Positions 41,607-48,928 of a DNA stretch of 52,344 bases are shown here, in pieces (position 1 is the stretch's first letter; every line of letters begins with the position of its first letter). This stretch comes from an uncultured bacterium (GTDB lineage Bacteria; Bacillota; Clostridia; Oscillospirales; Oscillospiraceae), in the NCBI GenBank assembly GCA_945873205.1, contig CAMCCC010000015.1, forward strand, positions 1-52,344, written 5' to 3'. The translations under genes and the position numbers were made by a program. The notes under the pieces were generated by a model. It searched no databases, was not told the DNA's origin, and saw only the letters and a program-made list of their open reading frames with translations.

Positions 41607-41635
41607 TTGCTTTTTTTCTGTCTCTATGTTACAAT
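41607..41635 (+). promoter_or_regulatory. Promoter of the phosphatase-barstar gene
   Basis: TTGCTT (41607-41612), 17-bp spacer, TACAAT (41630-41635), 48 bp before the ATG. Confidence 0.6.
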
Positions 41636-41682
41636 GTTTTCCAACAGTTTTTTGATGCACAGGCAACAGTGAGGACAGGATC

Positions 41683-42381
41683 ATGACAAGAATTTTATTT
41701 GTGTGCCACGGCAATATTTGCAGAAGCCCCATGGCGGAGTTTGTGATGAAGGATATGGTGCGGCGGGCCGGGCTGGAGGACGAATTTCAGATCGCCTCCG
41801 CTGCCACCAGCAGCGAGGAAATCGGCAGCCCGGTGTATCCCCCGGCCCGGCGGAAGCTGTGGGAGCACGGAATCCGCTGCGACGGAAAGACCGCCCGGCG
41901 GATCAAAGCCGCGGATTATGAGGACTATGACCTGCTGATCGGCATGGATGAGGCCAATATGCGCAATATGTCACGCTGCTTCGGCGGGGACCCGGCGGGC
42001 AAGCTGCATCTGCTGCTGGGCTTCGCTGGGCGGGAGGACTCGGTGGCTGACCCCTGGTACACCGGGGATTTCGAGGCTACCTGGCAGGATGTGAATGAGG
42101 GCTGCCTGGCCCTGCTAAACCGGCTTTATCCAGAGGTCCGGCTGGACTTCTCCGGCTGCCAAAGCCGGTCGGAGCTGTACGACCTGATGGCGGAGCGGAT
42201 GCTGTGGCAGGAGGGCTATGGCCGGAACCTGGACGCGCTGTACGATATCCTCACCGGTCTGCCCCATTACGGGCGCAGCTTTATCATCCGGCTGCCGGAT
42301 GCTGACGCGCCGGTTTATGGCTATGCTGAACGCATCGTGGAAGTGTTTCATGCGGCGGGCGTACCGCTTGCGATAGAATAA
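41683..42381 (+). CDS. Low-molecular-weight protein tyrosine phosphatase fused to a barstar domain
   Basis: A 232-aa two-domain protein. Residues 1-~150 are a complete LMW tyrosine phosphatase: P-loop VCHGNICRS (7-15, nucleophile Cys8, Arg14) and general acid in ADPWY (Asp123). Residues ~152-232 match barstar, the inhibitor of barnase-type RNases: LDFSGCQSRSELYDLM, then YGRNLDALYDILTG (179-192), close to the barstar YGENLDALWDCLTG. The aspartates equivalent to barstar D35 and D39, which plug the RNase active site, are Asp184 and Asp188. No barnase-like gene is adjacent. It has its own promoter and faces a convergent gene. The purpose of joining the two is unknown. Confidence 0.85.
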   Translation: MTRILFVCHGNICRSPMAEFVMKDMVRRAGLEDEFQIASAATSSEEIGSPVYPPARRKLWEHGIRCDGKTARRIKAADYEDYDLLIGMDEANMRNMSRCFGGDPAGKLHLLLGFAGREDSVADPWYTGDFEATWQDVNEGCLALLNRLYPEVRLDFSGCQSRSELYDLMAERMLWQEGYGRNLDALYDILTGLPHYGRSFIIRLPDADAPVYGYAERIVEVFHAAGVPLAIE

Positions 42382-42403
42382 AAAAATGAAGGGATTTCTC
42401 CCT
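42375..42403. repeat. Left copy of a 29-bp direct repeat flanking the 42.4-kb element
   Basis: Begins AGAATAAAAAAATGAAGGGA and ends TTTCTCCCT; identical to 42658-42686. It contains the stop codon of the phosphatase gene and half of the terminator that is intact to the right of the element. Confidence 0.9.
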
Positions 42404-42657
42404 CAGCTTGTCAAAAAAGACCATTTTACGGGCTGCACCGGTGGATTCTGCCGGTCAAAGGCTTCCCCTTGAGGGGAAGCTGGCGGCGCAGCCGACTGAT
42501 GAGGTGGCAAGTAAAAACTGGGAAAAAGCAGAAATTTCCGTCAAAAAAAGCAGGATTTCCACCTCATCCGCCCAGTGTTCGCACTGGGCACCTTCCCCTC
42601 CAGGGGAAGGCTTGAGATAGCGTTCTTCTTCCTCGCACTATGTTTTTTGACAGTCTC
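42404..42657. mobile_element. 254-bp terminal-inverted-repeat element inside a duplicated terminator
   Basis: Ends are CAGCTTGTCAAAAAAG (left) and TTTTTTGACAGTCTC (right). It holds two inverted two-hairpin units at 42460-42507 and 42559-42611, exactly as in the 16.7-kb copy. It is flanked directly by the 29-bp repeats. Removing it with one repeat restores an ordinary terminator between the convergent genes. No coding capacity; movement would need functions supplied in trans. Confidence 0.8.
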
Positions 42658-42686
42658 AGAATAAAAAAATGAAGGGATTTCTCCCT
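42658..42686. repeat. Right copy of the 29-bp direct repeat
   Basis: Identical to 42375-42403. Here the sequence continues into the second half of the terminator stem. Confidence 0.9.
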
Positions 42687-42698
42687 TCATTTTTTCTT
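42663..42698. terminator. Terminator between the phosphatase and DivIVA-like genes
   Basis: AAAAAAATGAAGGGA-TTTC-TCCCTTCATTTTTTC, a symmetric stem with A- and T-runs, suited to both convergent genes. Confidence 0.88.
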
Positions 42699-43259
42699 TT
42701 ACTCCGTGGCGCCCATAATCTCCGACAGCTCTTTGGCGATGTTGTTGACCATGGTCTCCAGTTCGCTGATGCGGGGTTTCACTTTGTCCCCGGGCTGTTT
42801 TTCCGTGGCTTCCGCCGGCGCCGGCGACTCGGTACTCAGGCCACAGAGGAACTCCTGCCAGAGGCCGTTGAGGGTGTCAATATTCTCCTGCTGCTGACGC
42901 TTTAGCTTATCAAAGGCCCGCTCCACACAGGCAACGGCATATTCCTGCTGGTCCGTCGCGCCGGAGAGGATCTCCTCCCGCTGGCGCTGGGCGTCGGCCA
43001 GGATGCGGCCGGCCTGGACCTTGGCCTTGCCAATAATGTCCCTGGCGGCGGCCTGGGCGGTCAGCAGGGTGTCCCCGATCTCATCCCTGCGCTGGCTGAG
43101 CTCCCCCAGCCGGGCCTTCAGCGCCTGATTCTCCGCTTCCAGCGCTTCGGCCTGGGCGCGAATATCCTCCAACAGGGCATTGACCTTGTTGGCGTTATAG
43201 TATTTTTTCTTCACCACGTCAATATGGATGGCGTCGAAATATGCTTTATCCAGAGCCAT
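42699..43259 (-). CDS. DivIVA-like coiled-coil protein
   Basis: A 186-aa cytoplasmic protein. The N-terminal FDAIHIDVVKKKYYNANKVNALLEDI resembles the DivIVA membrane-curvature domain, followed by coiled coil (about 30-135, rich in A, E, Q and K) and a short C-terminal helix (ISELETMVNNIAKEL). DivIVA-type proteins mark poles or septa and recruit division or sporulation factors. It is shorter than many DivIVA, and GpsB-like proteins are an alternative. ATG at 43259; promoter TTGCCT-N17-TATAAT at 43301-43329. Confidence 0.7.
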   Translation of the reverse strand: MALDKAYFDAIHIDVVKKKYYNANKVNALLEDIRAQAEALEAENQALKARLGELSQRRDEIGDTLLTAQAAARDIIGKAKVQAGRILADAQRQREEILSGATDQQEYAVACVERAFDKLKRQQQENIDTLNGLWQEFLCGLSTESPAPAEATEKQPGDKVKPRISELETMVNNIAKELSEIMGATE

Positions 43260-43300
43260 AGTGTTCCCCTCTCGGCCATGTACGCATTCTTGTGTTTTTT

Positions 43301-43329
43301 ATTATACCAGATTTCCCGCCCCAAGGCAA
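43301..43329 (-). promoter_or_regulatory. Promoter of the DivIVA-like gene
   Basis: On the minus strand TTGCCT (43324-43329), 17-bp spacer, TATAAT (43301-43306), just after the dpaB stop. Confidence 0.75.
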
Positions 43330-43330
43330 C

Positions 43331-43906
43331 TTATTCTTTGAGGACGGGCTGGAGCTGCCGGCCCTGGAGCGCGGCCTGGACCGTCTCCTCCAGAAGGCTG
43401 AAATCCGCCTGGAGACTACGGGGCTTTTTGACCGGATCGTCCTGCCGGAAGGGGACGAAGTAAAAGTGCTTGCGGTTTAATAGCCGGGCGATGTTCTCCG
43501 CCGAGCCGGAAAGGCCGTCGTTGGTGGAGAGGGCAATGATCACCGGGCGGCCGTTGCGCAGGTGGGCCTTGGCGGCCATGGTGACGGCGGTGTCGGTAAT
43601 GCCGTGGGAGAGCTTTGCCAGGGTGTTGCCGGTGCAGGGGGCGATCAGCAGGGCGTCCAGGGGTGTTTTGGGGCCCAGGGGCTCTGCCTCGGCGATGGTG
43701 GTGACCACCTTATGGCCGCTGAGCAGCATGAGGCGCTTGATATGCTGGGTGGCGGTGCCGAAGCGGGTGTCCGTCTCGGCGGCGTTCTCGCTCATGATGG
43801 GGATGAGATCATAGGTCTCGGCCAGCTTTTCCGCCGCCTGAAACAGCTTTTCATAGGTGCAGTAGGAGCCGCAGAGGGCAAGGCCCAGGCGCTTCTTGTT
43901 TTCCAT
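43331..43906 (-). CDS. dpaB: Dipicolinate synthase subunit B
   Basis: Flavoprotein-fold partner (SpoVFB) of the enzyme that oxidises dihydrodipicolinate to dipicolinic acid, the Ca-chelating solute of the spore core. The 191-aa protein has LGLALCGSYCTYEK at the start, the IAPCTGNTLAKLSHGITDTA block and STNDGLSGSAENIARLL near the end, as in the family. I prefer the ATG at 43906 (MENKKRLG) because GGAGG is 7 nt upstream; the ATG at 43912 is only 1 nt from it. It follows dpaA by 2 nt. It should be expressed in the mother cell late in sporulation. Confidence 0.93.
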   Translation of the reverse strand: MENKKRLGLALCGSYCTYEKLFQAAEKLAETYDLIPIMSENAAETDTRFGTATQHIKRLMLLSGHKVVTTIAEAEPLGPKTPLDALLIAPCTGNTLAKLSHGITDTAVTMAAKAHLRNGRPVIIALSTNDGLSGSAENIARLLNRKHFYFVPFRQDDPVKKPRSLQADFSLLEETVQAALQGRQLQPVLKE

Positions 43907-43908
43907 GC

Positions 43909-44769
43909 TCATTCCTCCCTTTCACTTATGACCGAACGAATGGCGGCGCGCATCAGCTCCGCCGCCGTGTAGGGGGCCGTAATGCCCGGCAAGCCCGGGG
44001 CGGCCAGGGCGGTCAGGCCCAGGTCTGCCGCCTCCTGGGGGTCAAAACCGCCGGGGGGCGAGGCCAGCTCCAGCAGCAGGACATCCGGCCGCAGCCGGGC
44101 CAGGGACTCCGCCGGCAGCACCCGGTCAGGCACGGTGTTGACCACAAAGTCGAAGGTACCCAGCAAGGTTGGCAGGCCGGGGAAGTCTGTGGCCGTCAGC
44201 CCCAGGGCCTGGGCCATGGCCCGGTCCCCCTCCTTCCGGGCAGCCACGGTGACTTCGGCCCCCAGGGCCCGGAGCCGCAGGGCCAGAAGCTTCGCCACCC
44301 GGCCCCAGCCGGTGACCAGAACCCGGCTGCCCCAGAGACTGCGGGGGCTGGCGGACATCAGCTTTTCCACCGCGCCCTCGGCGGTGAGGGCGGCGTTGCC
44401 CACGGTGAAGCCCCGGCGCTGCATCAGGTCCGCCACCTGCAGGCCCTGATTCACCGCGCCCATGCACAGCTCCCGGCTCAGCTTGCCGCCGATGAGCAGC
44501 TGGCCCGGCCACAGGGCCGCCAGCAGCTCCTCCACCGGCAGAGGCTGGGCGGCAAAGGGGGCGTTGATGAGGCCGTTTTTCTCCGCCGGGGTGGGCAGCA
44601 CCACGCAGTCCGCCCCGTAGAGACAGCCCTGCAGACAGCCGGCCTTGGGGATCTCAGCGGGCAGCTCCGCCTTTTCCAGGGCGAAGCTGTGTACTCTATG
44701 CCGGTCCTGCCAGAGCAGGGAACAGAGCAGAACCGACCGTTTATCGCCGCCAATGACAGCAAATTTCAA
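43909..44769 (-). CDS. dpaA: Dipicolinate synthase subunit A
   Basis: SpoVFA-type catalytic subunit: 286 aa, N-terminal MKFAVIGGDKRS and a central Rossmann fold for NAD(P) (SRVLVTGWGRVAKLLALRLR around residue 146). Together with DpaB it makes dipicolinate, so the organism probably forms spores. The best start is TTG at 44769: GGAGG lies 8 nt before it and the product then begins as family members do. GTG codons at 44778 and 44775 lie too close to the binding site. Confidence 0.92.
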   Translation of the reverse strand: MKFAVIGGDKRSVLLCSLLWQDRHRVHSFALEKAELPAEIPKAGCLQGCLYGADCVVLPTPAEKNGLINAPFAAQPLPVEELLAALWPGQLLIGGKLSRELCMGAVNQGLQVADLMQRRGFTVGNAALTAEGAVEKLMSASPRSLWGSRVLVTGWGRVAKLLALRLRALGAEVTVAARKEGDRAMAQALGLTATDFPGLPTLLGTFDFVVNTVPDRVLPAESLARLRPDVLLLELASPPGGFDPQEAADLGLTALAAPGLPGITAPYTAAELMRAAIRSVISEREE

Positions 44770-44798
44770 AAGCACCACCTCCAGATCATCATATTCTG

Positions 44799-44828
44799 TT
44801 GCGCTGTTGGCGGTGCTTGTGTTACAAT
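44799..44828 (+). promoter_or_regulatory. Promoter of thyA-folA
   Basis: TTGCGC (44799-44804), 18-bp spacer, TACAAT (44823-44828), 44 bp before thyA. Confidence 0.5.
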
Positions 44829-44871
44829 GCTTGCATCCGTTAATGAATTAAGGAAAACAAGGTGATATGTT

Positions 44872-45702
44872 ATGAGCAGAGCAGACGAAATTTTCATCCA
44901 GAATTGCCGGGACATTCTGGACAACGGCATCTGGGACACGGACAGGCCTGTCCGCCCCCGGTGGGAGGACGGCGAGAGTGCCCATACCATCAAGAAATTC
45001 GGCATTGTGAACCGCTACAATCTGGCGGAGGAGTTCCCCATCCTCACCATCCGGCGCACCTTCTGGAAGAGCGCCATTGACGAACTTTTGTGGATCTGGC
45101 AGGCCAAGAGCAACAACGTCAACGACCTGCGCACCCGGGTCTGGGACGCCTGGGCCGATGAGAACGGCTCCATCGGCAAGGCCTACGGCTACCAGCTGGG
45201 CATCAAGCACCACTATCCCGAGGGGGACATGGACCAGGTGGACAAGGTGCTGTGGGACTTAAAGCACAACCCGGCCTCCCGGCGGATCATGACCAATATC
45301 TACAACTTTGCCGACCTGTCGGAGATGGCGCTGTACCCCTGCGCCTACTCCATGACCTTCAACGTCACCGGCGACCGGCTCAACGCCATTTTGAACCAGC
45401 GCTCCCAGGACATGCTGGCGGCCAATAACTGGAACGTGGTGCAGTATGCGGTGCTGACCATGATGATGGCCCAGGTTTCCGGCCTGAAGCCGGGGGAGTT
45501 TGTCCATGTGATCGCCGACGCTCACATCTACGACCGGCATGTGCCCGCCATTGAGGAGATCATTGCCAATCCCCCCAAGCCAGCGCCCAAATTCTTCATT
45601 GACCCGGAGGTCACGGACTTTTACGCCTTCACCCGGGACAGCTTCCGCATCGAGGACTACGAATACACGGAATTCACCGGGAAGATCCCGGTGGCTCTTT
45701 GA
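44872..45702 (+). CDS. thyA: Thymidylate synthase
   Basis: Methylates dUMP to dTMP using methylene-tetrahydrofolate, giving dihydrofolate. The 276-aa protein has ELLWIWQAKSNNVNDL, the catalytic Cys157 in ALYPCAYS, and RSQDMLAANNWNVVQYAVL with the dUMP-binding residues. It resembles B. subtilis ThyA (phage phi3T-like) rather than E. coli ThyA: the residue after Cys is Ala, where the E. coli type has His. The folA gene follows within 5 nt, an operon that regenerates the folate it oxidises. Confidence 0.95.
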   Translation: MSRADEIFIQNCRDILDNGIWDTDRPVRPRWEDGESAHTIKKFGIVNRYNLAEEFPILTIRRTFWKSAIDELLWIWQAKSNNVNDLRTRVWDAWADENGSIGKAYGYQLGIKHHYPEGDMDQVDKVLWDLKHNPASRRIMTNIYNFADLSEMALYPCAYSMTFNVTGDRLNAILNQRSQDMLAANNWNVVQYAVLTMMMAQVSGLKPGEFVHVIADAHIYDRHVPAIEEIIANPPKPAPKFFIDPEVTDFYAFTRDSFRIEDYEYTEFTGKIPVAL

Positions 45703-45707
45703 CGCCT

Positions 45708-46190
45708 ATGGAAGCCATTGTTGCGGTATATTCCGACTGGGGCATCGGCAGCGGCGGCACCCAGCCGGTGGTTTTGAAGGCGGACCGGGTGCATTTTCGT
45801 GAGCTGACCATGGGGGCGGCGGTGATCGTGGGCCGCAAAACCCTGGAGGATTTCCCCGGCGGCAGGCCCCTGAGGGGGCGGCACAACATTGTGGTGTCCC
45901 GGCAGGAGCTCACCATCGAAGGGGCGGAGCTTGTCCACAGCACGGAGGAGGCCCTGGCCGCGGCGGCAAGGCAGGAGCGCTGCCTGGTGATCGGCGGGGC
46001 CAGCGTCTACCGGCAGTTCATGCCCTATGTGGACACGGTGCACATCACCAAGATCGACCTGGCCCCGAAGTCCGACAGCTTTTTCCCCAATCTGGACGCT
46101 GACCCCTGCTGGCAGCGGCTGGAGGAGGAACAGTGGCAGGAGGAGGACGGCCTGCGCTACTGCTTTGTGACCTATAAAAAGATTATTTGA
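45708..46190 (+). CDS. folA: Dihydrofolate reductase
   Basis: Reduces dihydrofolate to tetrahydrofolate with NADPH, recycling the product of thyA. The 160-aa protein has VAVYSDWGIGSGG at the start, the MGAAVIVGRKTLEDFPGGRPL block and the nucleotide-binding CLVIGGASVYRQFMPYVD. I chose the ATG at 45708; the TTG at 45699 is an alternative. There is no clear ribosome binding site, so coupling to thyA is likely. Its 3-prime end overlaps the convergent SpoIID-domain gene by 8 bp. Confidence 0.93.
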   Translation: MEAIVAVYSDWGIGSGGTQPVVLKADRVHFRELTMGAAVIVGRKTLEDFPGGRPLRGRHNIVVSRQELTIEGAELVHSTEEALAAAARQERCLVIGGASVYRQFMPYVDTVHITKIDLAPKSDSFFPNLDADPCWQRLEEEQWQEEDGLRYCFVTYKKII

Positions 46191-47256
46191 CCAGCAAGGT
46201 TCCCGGATAATAATGAGCCAGTATTTGGGTGTAATCGCTGCCCTGGGCAGCCATGAGATTCGCCCCGTGCTGGCTCATTCCTACGCCATGGCCGTGGCCG
46301 GTGACGGTGAACAGGAAGCTGGAGCCGGTATATTCCAGGGTAAAGGCGGTGGAGCGGAGAGAGAAGAGGCTCCGCAGCGCCGTGCCGGAAATCTCTGCCC
46401 CGCCCAGGCAGGCAGCGCTGACCCGGCCGCTTTCATCCCGGCTGATCTCCCCCACCCAGGTGCTTTCGTCGCCGGTGAAGTCGGCATAGGGATAGGCGTA
46501 GAGCACCGTGTCACGGAAGTCCAGGGGGCTCAGCTCCAGCTGGCTGATATAGCCGGGGACGGTGTCCGCCGTCTCGGGGCTGGAGACGCTGACCAGATAA
46601 GGCAGGGGGTTCCAGATGGCGCCGCAGTCCTCGGTAGCGCCGCAGGAGGAGGCGTGGAAGGCGGCAAAGACCGGCTCCCCCTCATAGCTGAGATACTCCC
46701 CCGCTGTGGCCGCCACGGCGGCGCTGACAGCGGCGTAGTGCTCGTCGTAGCTGTCGCCCCAGTTCTGGCGCAGGGTGTCCGGGCTGTGCCAGGCTTGGCA
46801 GCAGGCAAAGTCGGTGCAGACATCGGCATCACTGTGACGGCCTGTCCGGGCGCAGTACATGGCGTAGGTGCGGGCGGCCACGGCCTGTGCCTTCAGGGCC
46901 TCCGGCTCAAAGTAGGCTGGCATCTCCGCTGCCACCACCCCCACCAGGTATTCCTCCATGGCCACGTCATAGACCTCCCCACCGCACTTGACCAGCAGCC
47001 GCTCCGGCGCGGACAGGGCGGCAGGAGCGGCAGTCGGTGCCGGCGTTGAGGATGGACCGGGTACAGGCGAAGGCGAAGGGCTTGGCGCCGGGCTTGGTGT
47101 CAGGCTGGGCGCCGGAGTCGGGCTTGCCGCAGGCGCCGGGCTTGTCCCCGGTTCCGGCCGGGGCCTGTTCTCCCCGCCGCTGCGCCAGACCAGGCAAAAG
47201 GCCGTGACCGCGGTGATGAGCAGGGCCAGATAGGCGGCGAAAATGGTGCGTTTCAC
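46183..47256 (-). CDS. SpoIID/LytB-domain protein
   Basis: A 357-aa membrane-anchored protein: N-terminal helix (residues ~8-23), a long linker of P, S, A and T (about 30-82), then a SpoIID domain (about 85-357). SpoIID is a lytic transglycosylase acting on denuded peptidoglycan during engulfment; its key Glu is in PEALKAQAVAARTYAMY. Other family parts are FHASSCGATEDC and the final GHGHGVGMSQHGANLMAAQG. The long Pro-rich linker differs from standard SpoIID, so this may be a homologue with a vegetative wall function. Overlaps folA by 8 bp. Confidence 0.9.
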   Translation of the reverse strand: MKRTIFAAYLALLITAVTAFCLVWRSGGENRPRPEPGTSPAPAASPTPAPSLTPSPAPSPSPSPVPGPSSTPAPTAAPAALSAPERLLVKCGGEVYDVAMEEYLVGVVAAEMPAYFEPEALKAQAVAARTYAMYCARTGRHSDADVCTDFACCQAWHSPDTLRQNWGDSYDEHYAAVSAAVAATAGEYLSYEGEPVFAAFHASSCGATEDCGAIWNPLPYLVSVSSPETADTVPGYISQLELSPLDFRDTVLYAYPYADFTGDESTWVGEISRDESGRVSAACLGGAEISGTALRSLFSLRSTAFTLEYTGSSFLFTVTGHGHGVGMSQHGANLMAAQGSDYTQILAHYYPGTLLVK

Positions 47257-47362
47257 TGGTTTTCCTCCGTTTTCCCTTGACTGAACAGGTAAATGAGTAT
47301 AGAATCGGTATAATATGTACAGCAGTACATCAATCCATAGTTATTGAAACGGGAAAGAAATT

Positions 47363-48199
47363 ATGCAAAAAAAATCTTTGGAGATTTCCTGCTATGTCTG
47401 CGGAGCGGGGGCCTTCGGCGTTTTCTTCCGCTGGCTGCAGGATCAGATGGCCTTTGACGAGGCGGGGCTGGCAGAGAAAAGTGTTTTCAATTACCTGGTG
47501 CCCCTGATGGTTCTGGCGGCGGCGCTGCTCTTTAACCGCTTTATCGAACAGGCCAAGGCCGAAAAGCTCTACATACCCTCGGATTACTGCCAGGCGCTGA
47601 AAAACGAGGGCAGACTGTTTGCTATCGCCCGCTGGGCCTGCGGTCTGGTGATGGCGCTGGGCGGGGTGCTGCTGTTCGCCAGCTGCGAAACGGACAAGGA
47701 TGCCAAGCTCATGTATATTCTGGCGGGGCTGGCCATCGCTTCCGGGCTTGCCTATCCCCTGCTGCTGGGCAGCGCCAACGACAAGTACGGCAAGCTGCGC
47801 CATCCCACCCTGGCCTGCATCGGCACGGTGCTGCCGGTGCTGCTGTTCGCCCTGTGGCTGGTGCTCTGCTACAAGCAGAACGCCCTGAACAGCGTGGTCT
47901 GGTCCTATCTGATCGAGATCGCCACCACCATTGTGGCGCTGCTGGCCTTTTTCCGGGCGGCGGGCTTCGCCTACGGCGCGGTAAAGACCTGGCCCACCCT
48001 GTTCAACATCATGCTGGGGGTAATGATGTGCATCATGTCCCTGGCCGACGAGCGGTACATGGGGATGCATATCATCATGCTGGGCGCGGCCTTGCAGCTT
48101 TTGATGTATGAATGGGTGCTGATTATGAATATGCAGAAGAAAGCACCCAAGCTGAAGGAAGAGCATCCGCCGGAGGACGGCTTTGAACGGCTGAGATAA
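47363..48199 (+). CDS. Polytopic membrane protein of unknown function
   Basis: A 278-aa protein with about six membrane segments (e.g. YLVPLMVLAAALLF, WACGLVMALGGVLLFA, TVLPVLLFALWLVLCY, AALQLLMYEWVLIMNM) and a charged C-terminal tail (KKAPKLKEEHPPEDGF). No recognisable family. The ATG at 47363 follows GGGAAAGAAATT, a weak site. A region TTGACT...TATAAT at 47277-47314 has the wrong spacing for a standard promoter. It ends in a strong terminator. Confidence 0.65.
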   Translation: MQKKSLEISCYVCGAGAFGVFFRWLQDQMAFDEAGLAEKSVFNYLVPLMVLAAALLFNRFIEQAKAEKLYIPSDYCQALKNEGRLFAIARWACGLVMALGGVLLFASCETDKDAKLMYILAGLAIASGLAYPLLLGSANDKYGKLRHPTLACIGTVLPVLLFALWLVLCYKQNALNSVVWSYLIEIATTIVALLAFFRAAGFAYGAVKTWPTLFNIMLGVMMCIMSLADERYMGMHIIMLGAALQLLMYEWVLIMNMQKKAPKLKEEHPPEDGFERLR

Positions 48200-48203
48200 A
48201 TGG

Positions 48204-48247
48204 AAAGCCCCGGGAGGGAACGATATCGTTCCCTCCCGGGGTTTTTG
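48204..48247. terminator. Terminator built on a 34-bp perfect palindrome
   Basis: CCCCGGGAGGGAACGAT and its exact complement (48208-48241), with AAA before and TTTTTG after, between convergent genes. Symmetric and so bidirectional. Confidence 0.9.
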
Positions 48248-48253
48248 TTTGCG

Positions 48254-48928
48254 TTATTCGATTTCGGTAATGGTCAGCTCCTCTCCGTCCACGGTGAAGC
48301 GGACGGTATGGCCGGCAAAGTCCAGGGCATAGAGGCGCTCTGCCTGATGCTGGTACCGGGGGCGGGGGTCGTTGGCCAGGATGCCGGTGAGGGCGGCCCG
48401 TTTCTCCGGCGGCAGCTTCTCCGCCGTGCCGGGGGCATAGCTCACACGGAGGGTGGCCCCGGGGTCGGGAGCGAAGCCGCAGGTAGCCTCCGGCTTGCAG
48501 TCGGCATAGGGAATGTAGGGCTTGATGTCAAAAATAGGGGTGCCGTCCATCAGGTCCGCGCCGCCCACCTTCAGCATCAGACCCTCCGGGCCCTCCTCCA
48601 CCGCCAGCAGCTTCACGCAGCTGAGGCCCAGAGCGTTGGGCCGGAAGGGGGAACGGGTGGCAAAGACGCCCATGCGCACATTGCCCCCCAGCCGGGGCGG
48701 CCGCACCGTGGGCGACCAGTCCTGCCGCAGGTTTTCCGAGAACTGCCAGATGAGCCACAGATGGGAAAAGCCCTCGATGCCCCGCAGGGCCTCCGCCTTG
48801 CGGTACTCCGGCGCAAAGACCACATAGCTCTCCAGCTCCTCCACCACCCCGGCCTGCCGGGGGATGCCGAACTTGCCGGCAAAATCGCTGCGCATATGGG
48901 CGATGGGGCGAATCCGATGTTCGGTCAT
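48254..48928 (-). CDS. trmO: tRNA (N6-threonylcarbamoyladenosine37-N6)-methyltransferase TrmO
   Basis: The 224-aa protein belongs to the TsaA/TrmO (YaeB) family, which methylates t6A37 of some tRNAs using SAM. The signature is RIRPIAHMRSDFAGKFGIPRQ at the N-terminus (in part), GIEGFSHLWLIWQFSE, and FATRSPFRPNALGLSCVKLL. A C-terminal TrmO-type domain follows. The gene overlaps the downstream end of the CPBP gene by 4 nt, forming the run mutS-CPBP-trmO. Confidence 0.92.
   Translation of the reverse strand: MTEHRIRPIAHMRSDFAGKFGIPRQAGVVEELESYVVFAPEYRKAEALRGIEGFSHLWLIWQFSENLRQDWSPTVRPPRLGGNVRMGVFATRSPFRPNALGLSCVKLLAVEEGPEGLMLKVGGADLMDGTPIFDIKPYIPYADCKPEATCGFAPDPGATLRVSYAPGTAEKLPPEKRAALTGILANDPRPRYQHQAERLYALDFAGHTVRFTVDGEELTITEIE

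Noticed and set aside
44872-45702. Thymidylate synthase lacking the His after the catalytic Cys (PCA instead of PCH)
   Set aside because: The B. subtilis ThyA/phage phi3T-like subgroup also lacks this His, so the enzyme is probably active.
47277-47314. TTGACT and TATAAT upstream of the 47.4-kb membrane protein as a promoter
   Set aside because: The two boxes are 26 bp apart, outside the usable range; a nearer TATAGA gives only 15 bp.
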